A stretch of 64,000 nucleotides of DNA, taken from contig NC_087385.1 of assembly GCF_963675165.1 (NCBI RefSeq), positions 1,860,501 through 1,924,500 on the forward strand. Direction: 5' to 3'. The notes under the pieces were generated by a model. That model was given only the letters and a program-made list of their open reading frames with translations, was not told the origin of the DNA and searched no databases. The position numbers and the translations under genes are program-made. Source of the DNA: Halichondria panicea. Taxonomy: Eukaryota > Porifera > Demospongiae > Suberitida > Halichondriidae. This document shows positions 1-14,100 of the stretch, in pieces; the first letter of the stretch is position 1, and each line of letters opens with the position of its first letter.

Positions 1-63
1 AGTAGCTTTATGTTATGTAGCTTTGGCACCTTCACCGAGGCATCAGCACCCACGATGCTTTCA

Positions 64-470
64 TTATGCCTCGAGGCGTAGCCGCACGAGGGATATGGTA
101 AAGCTGACTGTGTGTGTGTGTGTGTGTGCATGTGTGTGTGTATTCCAGCTGTAATTTATCAACTGTTGCAATGCGACGAAAACTAACAGCTTCTATATAG
201 GCTTCTATAGCCACGTTCTCTTGGATTTTGATTCGTGGATTAGCAAACTAAAGCTTCTTTCTCGAGTTATGGCTAGTTTGACTCACATTGAAGGCTGTTG
301 CAGTCTCTTCAGATTCTTTTGTAGCATCATTTGTTCGCACAAACCTTTCTATGCAACTTATGAGTTAGCCTTGCACTAAAGCGCTAGCTTTTTAATAGCT
401 ACAAGAGTCAGAAAAGAGCTGTTAAGAAGCTCAGTATCTCACTTAGTAGCCACAGGAGTGCCATTATTAA
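64..470 (+). repeat. GT-run dispersed repeat, copy A
   Basis: Starts ATTATGCCTCGAGGCGTAGC, then a (GT)n run, then CAATGCGACGAAAACTAACA, and ends with AAGCGCTAGCTTTTTAATAG and a GAGTCAGAAAAGAGCTG tail. Further copies are at 3092-3480, 45357-45490 (partial) and 59609-59935. It abuts bases 1-63, the end of a minus-strand copy of the CACCG repeat. Confidence 0.6.
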
Positions 471-636
471 TTTTTGTGAACTTGCAGACACACCCCTTAT
501 TCCTAGATCTAATGCGCATGCGCTCATCATCACCACATGTGAGAGAATCCAGGCAGAATCAATTCTTTTTGAGGTCCTGGTAAGCCACAAACACTACAAT
601 TATACCAGAATACAGTAGATGCATGTACACAATATA

Positions 637-1752
637 TAGCCTCGATCCCAGGCCGAGTTTTCGCTTTTATAACGGTTAGGCGAACAACTGGGCCTGGTAC
701 TAGTTGTCTGCGCATGCGTCAGTCGTTCGTCAGATTCTGACGAATAGATATTCTCGTTCACTTTCGTGACATTTATATTCGTGTACTATCGTGTACTAGA
801 AGTCAGTTCCCGTTTTATCATTATTGGAATCGATTGGAATGGCTCTTAGCTGAAGCTTCTCTCTTCTCTGAAGCTTATTCTGAAGACTGAACAACAAGGG
901 AAGAGGTATAAAGCTTTGTCAAGCTTGTTAAGGTCAGATATTTTTGTGTGGGCCCTATGGCTATGCTATCAAGTCTTGTTCATGTTTGGCAAGATCTACC
1001 GGTAGGTAGACTATAGTTTCATCATTAATATGGTGGATCAAGTGAAGAGTGTGAGCTAGAGAACTTGGTGCTGCCATCATCAGCTCGTCGACAATGACAC
1101 TATAACACGAGAAATTTAATATGTATAGATCTACACGTATTTAGAATGTCTACTTCTCTGTACAGGAGCAATGGCTAATATCCAGCTATCCCAACAGTGC
1201 TCCTCTTGGCTATACTAACGGACGAGACTGGACAGTTTGAGGTAAGGGTTTAACCGTCTTTGGTTTCTTTTAATATTGTCCTATACTCACAGGACTGGAG
1301 TATGACCTGCTCATTCGAGCGTTGCTGGGTAGCTCAGAGACATCAAGAGAATCTACGTTTTCTCAAGCAAAATTTAACTGAGTTACGAGTTGGGGCCTAG
1401 AATCAGAGAAGTCCAGCAGCCTGGTAAATCTTTTTGAAACGTAATTTGAAGGCATTCAATCATCCTGAAGTTTCCCTGGCTCACTGTAATTGTGCTGCAG
1501 CACAACTGGCAACTCCCCAGGCCTTTGTGAAGCAGCTCCCTATGTGCATCTTTTGTGTACTCCCTATGTGCATCTTTTGTGTACTCACTCTGTGCATTTT
1601 CTGTGTACAAATTTCGATTATTGATTTATTAAATATTTTTGCCGACCACAAATATACAATGAAAATTTGACGCATGCGCAGACAACTAGTACCAGGCCCA
1701 GTTGTTCGCCTAACCGTTATAAAAGCGAAAACTCGGCCTGGGATCGAGGCTA
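637..1752. mobile_element. Mutator-like non-autonomous foldback element
   Basis: Near-perfect 84-bp terminal inverted repeats at 637-720 and 1669-1752 (ends TAGCCTCGATCCCAGGCC), flanked by the 9-bp direct repeat CACAATATA at 628-636 and 1753-1761. A 9-bp target duplication with long inverted repeats is typical of Mutator-like elements. The interior has no long ORF, but 1543-1605 holds three tandem copies of a roughly 24-bp unit (TATGTGCATCTTTTGTGTAC). Confidence 0.75.
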
Positions 1753-1843
1753 CACAATATATAGATATACTCCTTTTAGAAACTTTTATACTTTTAGACT
1801 GCTTGTTATAGATACTATACTTTCTGTAGATAGATAATTTTAT

Positions 1844-1920
1844 TACCTCTTCTATAACACTCTAATACTTTTGAGTGAAAGAAAAAACATGGCGAGAGGC
1901 ACGCTTGCAACACTCGTTAC
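1844..1920 (+). repeat. Short ~85-bp dispersed repeat (GGCGAGAGGCAT), copy 1
   Basis: Core TACCTCTTCTATAACACTCT, then AACATGGCGAGAGGCA and a GCTTGCAACACTCGTTA end. Other copies: 3809-3897, 60911-60994 and 63502-63580, with partial ones at 45508-45560 and 47542-47600. The length stays nearly constant although the surrounding DNA is unrelated. Confidence 0.55.
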
Positions 1921-2022
1921 ATATATAAGCAGTACTTTAATCAGATCTGCCTAAGACATACTTCATGCAAATTAATTATTATGTTTCACATCGAATGCTG
2001 CATCATTTCTCTATACATGCAG

Positions 2023-2179
2023 GAACTTCCTTCACTCCATGGAGCTGTTTCTTGAGACAAAGGATGAACTGTTTTTGATGCTTGTTAATATCAGGGCTAA
2101 CTACATGTCCAAAATAATGGAGCCAGGCTCTATGGCCAAAGTCAGCACTCTTGGAACTCTAAATGACACCATCACTGAG
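2023..2179 (+). CDS. RNF213: RNF213-like paralog, exon 8 equivalent
   Basis: Acceptor ATGCAG, donor GTAGGA. Reads NFLHSMELFLETKDELF and onward to GTLNDTITE. The downstream copy (44543-44702) reads HFLHSMEQFLETEDELF and ends GTLADTITE. One codon is missing relative to that copy (after EPG); phase is unchanged. Confidence 0.75.
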
Positions 2180-5100
2180 GTAGGAGGTCCCAGCGTTGCT
2201 TTAAGGGGGAGGGGTTGACTAAAAGTCAGAGGTCACGGGTTCCAGTTACAATTATTGTTATAATAATACTTAGGATTGGCAGAGTTCTAGGTTTGTCTGT
2301 TTGTCTGTATTCTGAGTCTGCTCACCTAGCTGCCATTGTACTGCGTTTCCAGCATGAACCTTCAAGTAAAAGTTTATAGCATCCTCAATCCAATTGGCAT
2401 GCAGAGTGCTTGTTGGTTTGTCCATGTTTGTCTGTATTCTGAGCAGGGGCGTAACTATATAGCAATGAGGCAGATGAGGCCCTTGCATCCTGTACTATTG
2501 AACTTCAAGTTTCATGTGACTCACCTCAGTAACTTTTAATAGCTCTGGCTAGCTAACTTCTGGATAACTAGCCAACTAGGTATATATTTATTAAAATGAG
2601 CTCTATCAGTGTCTTGTTGATGAAGAAAAGAGCAGGTGAATAGCAGTTTTCTGCCATTTGCATGCACTTCTACGTGATAATTGTGGGTGTGGTTTCCAGT
2701 TAAATATTTGCGGGGACGATTGCCTCCTTCTGGTAAATTTTCAGTTACGCCCCTGCTGAGTCTGAAACAAATGTACTCTTGTTTAACCAAAGCAAGTGTA
2801 AATACATGACTATCAAGAAAATTCAGCCCACCACTTCTCAACATGTGTCTCAATATCAGTGGACGTCCCCTACTTAAAGTTGACCACTACAAGTACCTTG
2901 GCGTGTGGATCTCTCTAGCCTCGATTCCAGGCCGCGAAGAGAAAGGCGGCCTGATATACCTTGTATGCGCATGCGCGAAATAATTGACAACAATTTCATC
3001 ATACAAATTGTAAAAAAACGGACAAAGTACATCTTTTTATGAGGCTTTGCTAAAGTTAGTGTCAGTCGTGCAGATGATCTCACTGTATATTGTTATGCCT
3101 CGAGGCGTAGCCGCATGAGGGATACGGTAAAGCTGACTGTGTGTGTGTATGTGTGTCTGTGTGTGTGTGTATTCCAGCTGTAACTGCTCAACGGTTGCAA
3201 TGCGACGAAAACTAACAGCTTCTATAGGCTTCTAACCACGTTATCTTGGTTTTTGATTCGTGGATTAGCAAACTAAAGCTTCTTTCTCGAGTTATGGCTA
3301 GTTTGACTCACAGTGACGGCTGTTGCAGTCCCTTCAGAATCTTTCATAGCATCATCTGTTCGCACAAACTTTCTATTCAACACATGAGTTAGCCTTGCAC
3401 TAAAGCGCTAGCTTTTCGTTAGCTACTAGAGTCAGAAAAGATCTGTTAAAAAACAGCTAGCTATAGTAGCCATTGTGAACTTGATCTCTTTGGACACACC
3501 CTTTAATTTTCCTTTGGATGCAAGAACTGTCTGTGCTATACTACTGTCTGTGCTTAAATTATATCTTATAGTCTGTGCCTTTGACAAAGGTTTGCTCCCA
3601 CTGTTTGGCTATATACAGGCCATTTAAATAACATGCAGTTGCTTCAGTATCATTGATTTAATTCTGTAATTGAATTGTACTGGACTAATACTGACTATAA
3701 TTATGCCTTTGACAAAGGTTTGCTCCCATTATTTTAAGACGATCAGTATACACTAGTAACTGTGAACTCCCCTTTCCTGTGAAACAATCAAAGCACATTG
3801 CAAATTATTTACCTCTTCTATAACACTCTAATACTTTTGAGCGAAAGCAAAAACATGGCGAGAGGCATTAGCAAGCGCACGCTTGCAACACTCGTTATAC
3901 ATGCAGGCATATGTTAGAATAGTTGCTATAGCTATTATAGGGCCTGAACTATTACCGTATGTTCTATTTTATCGGACAGCAAAAAGGAAAATATTCAGGT
4001 ATAATTATGCCTCGGTGCGCATGCGCAAGCGAGGTATACGGTAGTGTGTTTGTGTGTCTGTGTGTGTAGACTGCTACAGCTGCTCAAAATCAATGCTGCA
4101 ACTGAACAAGAAGATCAAACTGAAGCACCTTTTTAGTCTCTTGGTGGATTTCGTAGCTAAGCAACTCTCTCTCTGCACATGCGCATACACTGGCTGCACA
4201 GGCTGTAAGCAGAATGTGGGTGATACAGGCTGAAACAGGCCCGTTATTTACGGTCTGTATTCAGGACAGGATGTACGTGCTGTAACAGGCCTGTGGTTCC
4301 AGGATGTAAGCAGGTCGTGGGCGATTACATCTGCATACAGGCCCGTGTATTATTGGCTGTGTACATCAGTATTTCTTTAACAGCGTGGAACTAGAAACTC
4401 TGGCGTCGAACGGTAAGCATTAGTACCTGTAGCTAGCTATAGCTATATTGACAGAGCAAGCCCACAATGCTTTCTTTTTACTTTCTGATAGTTTGAACGT
4501 GGTAGAGGAGTAAATGCGCGATTGTAGCTAACCAATCACATTATTATATGATATAATATATAACACTCATGGTTGCTAGGGATTTATGGTAAACCACCTC
4601 TATATACATATACAATTGCATTACAGCTGTATGGATTTGTTTTACTGGAAAGACTCTAGGCTTCTTTGCCGCTGACTCTACTACACAATTGTTATAGTGA
4701 GTAATCGCTCAGGGAGCCTGAGACCAACGATTTTCGTCTAAGGTTTGGAACTTTGTCACAACATCTAATGATAGCTTGGCTATAATAGGTTCGATGTTGC
4801 TTAAATATCTACACATCCTCCGCAGTGCTCAACATTTCTTGTTTTTAGTGCCGTTTTGGTTAGGGAGAGATTTAAAGAAAATTTTACAGCTAAGGTCCAA
4901 AACTTACATGGAGTAAGCTTAAATAACTTCTGATAAGAAAAATTTTTTCAGAAATGCTTTATTTCGGAGATAATTGATGTTACATATGTTTTTTTACGAT
5001 CACCCTCAAAAATTCCCACTACAACAATTGAATAATGTTGTAGCACCTATATACAATGGTATCAGCACAATTTCTTCCAATTTTGTTTTAAGTGTAAAAC

Positions 5101-8100
5101 TGTACTCGCCTATTTTGGTATTCTACTCTCTAGACTGGATGCACTGTAGCTAGTTCAATCAAGATTGTAAGCAGTTCCAATACGTTTGTGAGCTACTATG
5201 ACTACCGTAGAAACTGGATTATTAGCGCATGCGCTTTTGGGTTCAATAGTAGAGCTCTATACACTTATATTCGAGAATGCACCTATAATGCAGTCATTTC
5301 GAGCCCCACCCAGCAACCGGATGTCTCTGTGACGCAAGCTGGCTAGAAATAAAGTGAGCAAGCAAGGAAACCCTAACTGGATCTATATCATACTAGTTCA
5401 TTTTACAGTTCATTTACATCATTGAAATTCATATTATAAAAACATTTATATTGAAGGAACTTGGAATAAAAGGACCTCATCTATGTCTCACATTCTCTCA
5501 GCATATCAGACAAGGTAACAACATGCCCAGAGAGTCCTTACAGATGGATATCACCAGCTATATGGCTATCCTGCACTGTACAAGCTAACTAGCTCATAGA
5601 TAAACAAAATTAGATGAATCATAATTTCACTAATAACCATCGCATAATTGGAAAAGCGCTTCAATTCGAGTATAAAAAGCCTGCAGTTGAGCTTAAACGA
5701 GCATGCTGACTATAAAAGGGGCGTGCCCTGGGCACTCGAGGCGGAAATGATTAAATATGGCCGCGTGCGGTAAACTCTCTGGCCTCTTTTGCTTCACTGC
5801 TCGCTTCATGCACACAGGTTTTACTTTGATACGCCTGTAGGACCAGAAAGCCAGAAATCGGAAAAAGCGGAAGTGAAGAGTAAATGAGTGGGCGTAGCAG
5901 GGCAATGCATTCCAAGGTTAACCTTTGATTTTGCACAGAGATATCCTCTTGCCTGATCACTCTACTAGTCTATGTAAGTAAGTAGAAAGCTGGCCAGCCT
6001 AGTTTTAAGTAGACTCTCCATTGTCTGCAGTATAGACTTGATATAATAGCTAGCTACTAGCACATGTCTGCAGTAGACTCTAGCTAGCTACATGCACAAT
6101 GACTGAATTAATTTTGTCTGTACACTGAGCTAGATTTAGTATGAATTTAACATTATCATTTTTAATTCAGCCAGTCACCTAACTCCTACTTATACTCCCC
6201 AATTTATTGTCCATAGAGCCAAATAACTTCTGCAGAGGTTATTTGGCTCTATACTGAAACACGCCGAGCCACTTTTCTGACTTTCTGAGAGCCATGATTA
6301 TAGAACGGGAACTGGAATAATTATGTTCAATCCTGGTCTATACACAAGCAATTAAGTATATCAGCCAATAAGTTATGTTGATATACTCAAGTTACTTTAA
6401 TCGACTGGAACTTGCTGAGCAACTTTTCTGACTTTCCGAGAGCAGTGGTTCGTTAACGGGAACCCAGAAAAATAACATATTCAGTGCTGGTCTAGACATG
6501 CATGCAGATATCAGCCAATATGTTGATATTATTATACTCAAGTTTATAATTCTGAGGTTACTTTAATCGACTGGAACTTGCTGAGCAACATTTCTGACTT
6601 TCCGAGAGCAGTGGTTCGTTAACGGGAACCCAGAAAAATAATATATTCAGTGCTGGTCTAGACATGCATGCAGATATCAGCCAGTATGTTGATATATACT
6701 CAAGTTTACAATTCTGAGGTTACTTCAATCGACTGGAACTTGCTGAGCAACTTTTCTGACTTTCCGAGAACAGTGGTTCGTTAACGGGAACCCTGAAAAA
6801 TAATATATTCCGTGCTGGGCTAGACATGCATGCAGATATCAGCTAGTATGTTGATATATACTCTTCTGAGGTTATTTGAATCGACTGGAACTTGCTGAGC
6901 AACTTTTCTGACTTTCCGAGAGCAGTGGTTCGTTAACGGGAATCCAGAAAAATAACATATTCAGTGCTGGTCTATAGACATGCATGCAGATATCAGCCAG
7001 TATGTTGATATATACTCAAGTTTACAATTCTGAGGTTACTTTAATTGACTGGAACTTGCTAAGCAACTTTTCTGACTTTCCGAGAGCAGTGGTTCGTTAA
7101 CGGGAATCCAGAAAAATAACATATTCAGTGCTGGTCTATAGACATGCATGCAGATATCAGTCAGTATGTTGATATATACTCAAGTTTACAATTCTGAGGT
7201 TACTTTAATCGACTGGAACTTGCTGAGCAACATTTCTGACTTTCCGAGAGCAGTGGTTCGTTAACGGGAATCCAGAAAAATAACATATTCAGTGCTGGTC
7301 TATAGACATGCATGCAGATATCAGCCAGTATGTTGATATATACTCAAGTTTACAATTCTGAGGTTACTTTAATTAATCGACTGGAACTTGCTGAGCAACT
7401 TTTCTGACTTTCCGAGAGCAGTGGTTTGTTAACGGGAACCCTGAAAAATAATATATTCAATGCTAGTCTAGACATGCATGCATGCAGATATCAGCCAGTA
7501 TGTTGATATATACTCAAGTTTACAATTCTGAGGTTACTTTAATTAATCGACTGGAACTTGCTGAGCAACTTTTCTGACTTTCCGAGAGCAGTGGTTTGTT
7601 AACGGGAATCCAGAAAAATAACATATTCAGTGCTGGTCTATAGACATGCATGCAGATATCAGCCAGTATGTTGATATATACTCAAGTTTACAATTCTGAG
7701 GTTACTTTAATCGACTGAAACTTGCTAAGCAACTTTTCTGACTTTCCGAGAGCAGTGGTTCGTTAACGGGAATCCAGAAAAATAACATATTCAGTGCTGG
7801 TCTATAGACATGCATGCAGATATCAGCCAGTATGTTGATATATACTCAAGTTTACAATTCTGAGGTTACTTTAATTGACTGGAACTTGCTAAGCAACTTT
7901 TCTGACTTTCCGAGAGCTGTGCTTCGTAAACGGAAACCCAGAAAATATATTTAGTGCTGGTCTTAGACAAGCAGGTAGCAGCCAATACGTTGATACACTC
8001 TTCTGAGGTTACTTTAATCGACTGGGAACTTGCTGAGAAACTTTTCTGACTTTCCGAGAGCAGTGATTCGTAAACGGAAACCCAGAAAATATATTCAGTG

Positions 8101-11100
8101 CTGGTCCTATATAGACAAGCAGGTATCAGCCAATAATTATGTTGACATACCTAAGTTTACAATTCTGAGGCTATACTTTAATCGACTGCATGGAACTTCG
8201 ATCCTGGAGCAACTTTTCAGACTTTCCATGAGTAGTGATTCAACTGTAATTCATAAAAAGCATTTCTCGGACAAGCAATGCAGGCAGTCAGTCCATCCAT
8301 ACCTTCAGTTATTGTTACTTTACTCAACTATAGAACGACTCTTGACGTTCCATGGGCAGTAATTCAAATGTTGATTACAATATTTCACTAGATGCAAGAT
8401 TATTATTCACGGCTCAGTGCAAAGATAGCCTTTTGAGTAAGTTCGTGACAGAAGATTCAATCATGAGAAACTATATTGAGTTCTGGCTATAGAGATTGAA
8501 TCAAAGTGTATAGGACTATACGTAGACTCTATACTATATAATTTCATTTTGCTGGGCTGATAGACTGGTGTGTACCTGGTTTGTTGCATGACCATGCATG
8601 CATGCATCTATATATAGTGTGTTGTCAGCAGCTAATTACTATAGGTTTTGCTTGAATAGATGTATTAACTGTGTATTGTCTTGATAATTTGATATAATAT
8701 AGTGTGTGTCATGGGTGTAGACTAAATTCTATACCAGGATCCATGCAAAACAGTATACACAAACAATCCTCAGTCCTGGCAGTGTATATATACGTTGTCT
8801 ACACCAGTCCTATATACAATAGGTATATGGACGAGCATGCAGTGACAATGAAGTAGGCAGTGATGATGCTGCGATTGAAAGACAGTTATGAGAGAGAGTG
8901 AGGAAAACTCTCACTGGATAAATACAGGCGTATATAGTTACAACATAAACTACATTGCAAGTAGATGATAATCGCTATAGTTAAGCTTGTAGATTGTACA
9001 CCATCGTCTCTAGATATAATTATATGTCCTATATAGCTGTAATGCAAGGCTGGCCTATATAATTATATAGGTGATAGGAAAATGGGGGTGAGGCTGAAGC
9101 CCCCCGCAGGTGATTCTGGTGCATCCAAAGCACTTCCTGACACAGTAATTTATGTTGCTTACATTTTATAGAAGGCAAGCATAATTATATCTCTATCAAA
9201 GATTGGAGCGCCCCAATAAAAAAGAGTTACTACTGTCGTGGCCGTACCGTGACCATACCGTGACAATTAATCTGTCAGTATGTAAAATGAATAATTATGT
9301 CAATAATTTGTTTACACCATAATTATAATTAAATACACCAAGCCACAGGTGTTTCAACCATTGACGAAAAGTCTATCAAAGAAAGAGATTCCATGAAGTG
9401 TTCTGGCATTAGCGAAGATGAGGTGCAAAAATAATTATATCAATATATAGTTCTCGACTCAACCAGAAAATCAAAGGAAGATTTGAGAATAAACCATCCA
9501 ATGCATTCAAGCAATCCTTATATAATTATAGCATCAAGTTCATAATAAGCATTATGCATGGACTATCCCGTAGACATACAAAGCAAGATAATAATACAAC
9601 GTACATACCAGACAGGCTTTAATTAATATGGCCGGGGCTGTTAAAATAATGTTGTGTCGTTAAAACTTAATTATCCAACTGATAGCCTTTCTCACACATA
9701 TATAGGGCAATATTCTAGATTTATATATTTTAACAGATACACCAAGAGAGGCCGGTATAGTGGATCAACCATATATAACTATACTCCGACGACCACTTCT
9801 TAGTTTTATTCTCTCTCACAGCCAACTATAATTATAGTTATAATCTGCCTACTTGATCCACAAGTAACCTTTTTTTTACAATTCAAGCTATAATTATAAC
9901 TTCAGCAGTACTTCCACCCAATCATCTCCCTAACCCAATCATCTCCCTAACCCTCCCAATAATTATGTTAAAACTGCCTATTCATATAGAACTAAAAACA
10001 GACAACATCAGCTATTGTATATACAGACATGCAACGGCCACAACAGCGTCCTTAACTGGTTCACCAAGGAATAAGACATAACGTTAAAAACTTGCATGGA
10101 TTAAGGAAATATACACTACTATCAAGCTATGCAAACTAGAGGAACTGCAATTACAAAACCAATCCCTGATCCTAAAATTGATTATGACACAAACCTATAG
10201 CAAAAACTCTAGCAGCCAACCCCAAGAAGCTGTTCTCTAAATCCACTATACCTATGCCCTTGTAACAGATGTATCGTGAACTGCATGCATAAGAACTTAC
10301 CAGAACTATAGCTAGTGTTAACAATCTGCCTATAATGTTATGTGTTTGTCCATTACAATTTTTACTCAGCGGCATCATACACAAAGTAACATGACTCGCG
10401 CACGTGATGAAGTATACTGTAAACTTACTAGTAATCTCCTAGAAAATGTTAACCGTGACGTTTTTAGGGGTGCATGTATACAATGACATCTGATTCTAGC
10501 TATATTCGTTTGCGTTCAACGTTCAGAGCTGCTCACTGCACACTGATAGAAGACGATCTTTTCACAAAAATCATAAATAGAGACAATAGTCGGGTTGATC
10601 CTCTTCACTTCCACTCTTTACTCACTGCTAACAAATTCTGTGCGTTGCGTAATGTGTGCGCAAGCTTGCGCAATTGACAGGATATCACGTTACTTTGTGC
10701 ACAGTTTTGTGTATAGAGGTATTGGTAGTTCGACACTCTTCTCTTCTTATATTATTTATACTCTTGCCGTTAATGTATAGTGCTGTATTAATGATATAGT
10801 AACTATATTATTTCTAGCACAATACGTATATACGGTATCTCACATAATACCATGGCATAGTTATAGCCATGGGTATACATGTATAACATGCACTCAGCCA
10901 TAATTTTCATATAATTATCAGTTCACCAATAGTGTGTAATGCTATTCACATGCATGCACACAGTACAGGTAACAGAGCTTTTCCAGTTTGAAAGAGTATG
11001 CCCTATATAATTATTTAAATACACTAGCTGAGTTTTGAAAAAAGTGAGACAAATTGTATGACACTATTAGATGCTTAAAACTACTGAAATTTCTTATCTG

Positions 11101-14100
11101 CATGTTCCCATATAATATGCATAAATGACCTGATCATGACATCTTCAGCAGATTACATCAAGAACGAAGACATTATCAAACTCTATTCTTCTATAAATAA
11201 TGCTCATAGGACACATGCATGCAGGACACCATCAATGTGTACAGATACCAACTGACCTCACAGAATCTATTGGTTCCTAAATTAAACAGCATTGCAGTTA
11301 TAGCAGATCTATATAATTATATATATAGAATGCACATTGTTAATTATTACAGCATAAAACAATTTATGCATGCAGTTACCTTGCCCTAGCTGGGATTGAG
11401 ATGTCTCAGTATAATTATATAGCACTGCTTCGAATAATTTTCACTTTCAGCGTCATAGTGACACACACAACTCAGAACGTCTTTCACACTCAAGCCGAAC
11501 CAGAAATCCAAAATCAACAAAAATTGAAAATCAGCAAAAAAAATCTGGAGACGCAACTGCTGATTGCTTTGTTGCTTTGTGCAAAATGAGATACTCCGAA
11601 AAGACATCAATGCGCAAGACATTATCCACTTGCAATTGTACCTAAATTATATGTCTACATGCAGGATAGTCTATCATGCTCATTAGAACTTGACGCTAAG
11701 GATTGCACTGGACGTAATTATTAAAGCATGGTTTTCTCAAATCTTCCTTTAATTTGATTTTCTGGTTGAGTCAGGAACTATTGATATAATTATTTTTGCA
11801 CCTCTAATGCTCGAATTTCTTTTTAATCTCCCTTCGATGGCATCCTTTTTCTTCTGTACGTAACACATGCGCTTTTCTTTCTGGTTGGTTAATGGGTTTC
11901 AATTTCACCCACTGACAGATTGTCACGGTATATGTGTATGGTAGTAAGCCTTTATCATTGGGGCGCTCCGATCGTTGGTAGGGATATGCTTGCCTTCCAA
12001 TATGGGGACGATTATTTTAAGAAACTGGCCTGGCACGTATTACCACAAAACTAAAACTATAAACGTAGTAAACATTGCATAACCATTACGTAATTAACAC
12101 ATTGTACACATCGACAGTTTATGTTGTAACTATATATGCCTGTATACCTCTGATTCAGTACATTATGAGTATTCCTCGCTCACTCTCATATCTTCTTCAA
12201 TCTCTAGTATTGCAGCATCATCTGCCTACTTCATGATATCGTCCTGCTTATCCATATACCTACATCTATATTGTATAGCTGTAGACTATAATATAATTAT
12301 ACACAACAGGACTTGACTATATAATGAAGATTGTTTGTGTATCATTACTGTGTTGGATCCTGGTATAGAATTTACCTTGTAATGTTATTATTAAGGGGTG
12401 TTTCAACAAAATTAATTTTCAGGGTTTCTGTTTACGAATCACTGCTCTTGGAAAGTCAATAAGTTCTAGTCAATTAAAGTAACCTCAGAATTGTAAACTT
12501 GGGTATAATTATAATTATAGGTATTAGTTGATACATGCTTGTCTAAGAACAGTATACTGAACATTTTCAGGGTCAAGTTCCGTTTACGAATCACTGCATG
12601 CTCTTGGAAAGTCTAAAAAGTTGCTCAGTAAGTTCCCAGTCGATTAAATTAACCCGAGAAGAGTGTGTCAACGTATTGGTTGATACCTGCTGGTCTAAAA
12701 CCAGCACTAAATATACTTTCTGGGTTTCCGTTTACGAAGCACTGCTCTCGAAAAGTCTGAAAAGTTTCTCAGCTAGTTCTTGCTCAGCAAGTTCCAGTCG
12801 ATTAAAGTAACCTCAGAATTGTAAACTTGAGTATAATTATATCAAATACTGGCTGCATGATATCTGCATGCATGTCTAGACCAGCACTGAATATGTTATT
12901 TTTCAGGGTTCCCGTTAACGAACCATAGCTCTCGAAAAGTCAGAAAAGTTGCTCAGCAAGTTCCCAGTCGATTAAAGTAACCTCAGAAGAGTGTATCAAC
13001 GTATTGGCTGCTACCTGCTTGTCTAAGACCAGCATTAAATATATTTTCTGGGTTTCCGTTTACTAAGCACTGCTCTCGGAAAGTCAGAAAAGTTTCTCAG
13101 CAAGTTCCAGTCGATTGAAGTAACCTCAGAAGAGTATAATTATATCAACATACTGGCTGATATCTGTATGCATGTCTATAGACCAGCACTGAATATATTA
13201 TTTTTCAGGGTTCCCGTTAACGAACCACAGCTCTCAGAAAGTCAAAAAAGTTGCTCAGCAAGTTCCAGTCGATTAAAGTAACCTCAGAATTGAGTATAAT
13301 TTATATCAAATACTGGCTGATATCTGCATGCATGTCTAGTCCAGCACTGAATATATTATTTTCAGGGTTCCTGTTAACGAATCAGTGCTCTCGGAAAGTC
13401 AGAAAAGCTTCTTAGCAAGTTCCAGTCGATTAAAGTAACTTGAGTATTTCAACATAACTTATTGGCTGATACGTGCTTGTCTATATTATATCAGGACTGA
13501 ACATAATTATTCCAGTTCCCGTTCTCGAATCATGGCTCTCAGAAAGTCAGAAAAGTGGCTCGGCGTGTTTCAGTAGAGCCAAATAACCTCAGGACAATAA
13601 ATTGGGGAGTATAAGTAGGAGTTAGGTGACTGGCTGAATTAACACACCTTAAAAAATGATAATATTAAATTCACACAAAATCTAGCTCTGTGCATGTACA
13701 GACATAATTCATTCAGTCATTGTGCATGTAGCTAGCTAGAGTCTAGCCTCGATTCCAAGCCGCTGAGAAAGGCTATTCAAGGGGCTGGAGTCGAGGCTAG
13801 CTAGAGTCTACTGCAGACATGTGCAAGTAGCTAGCCATATTATCGAGTCTATACTGCAGACAATGAAGAGAATGAAGAGTCTACTTACCTGACTCTTAAA
13901 ACTAGGCTGGCCAGCTTTCTACTTACTTACACTGATACTAGTAGAGTGATCAGGCAAGAGCATCTCATTACATCTGCGCAAAGTCAAGGGTTAACCTTGG
14001 AATGCATTGCCCTGCTACGCCCACTCATTTACTCTTCACTTCCGCTTTTTCCGATTTCTGGCTTTCTGGTCCTACATACGCCCCTTATAGCCTGCATGTA

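Larger units (their letters stand above)
5828..14080. repeat. Giant inverted repeat (8.3-kb foldback)
   Basis: The left arm starts TGTAGGACCAGAAAGCCAG (5838) and the right arm ends in its reverse complement (14070). Matching pairs continue inward: GCAATGCATTCCAAGGTTAA at 5905/14000; the AAATAACCTC and TTTATTGTCC segments at 6200/13600; satellite units at 6401-8200/12460-13560; CAGGATCC at 8740/12355; GGAGCGCCCCAAT at 9205/11965; TTTTCTGGTTGAGTC at 9455/11760. Matching fades in the centre, about 9700-11600, which has no credible gene. Confidence 0.75.

Noticed and set aside
6401-8340. Regularly spaced repeats as a CRISPR array
   Set aside because: Units are ~164 bp long with no distinct spacers, in clearly eukaryotic DNA, and mirrored at 12420-13570; this is a satellite.
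8030-8362. 110-codon ORF at the end of the satellite array
   Set aside because: It lies in diverged satellite units and has no recognisable content.
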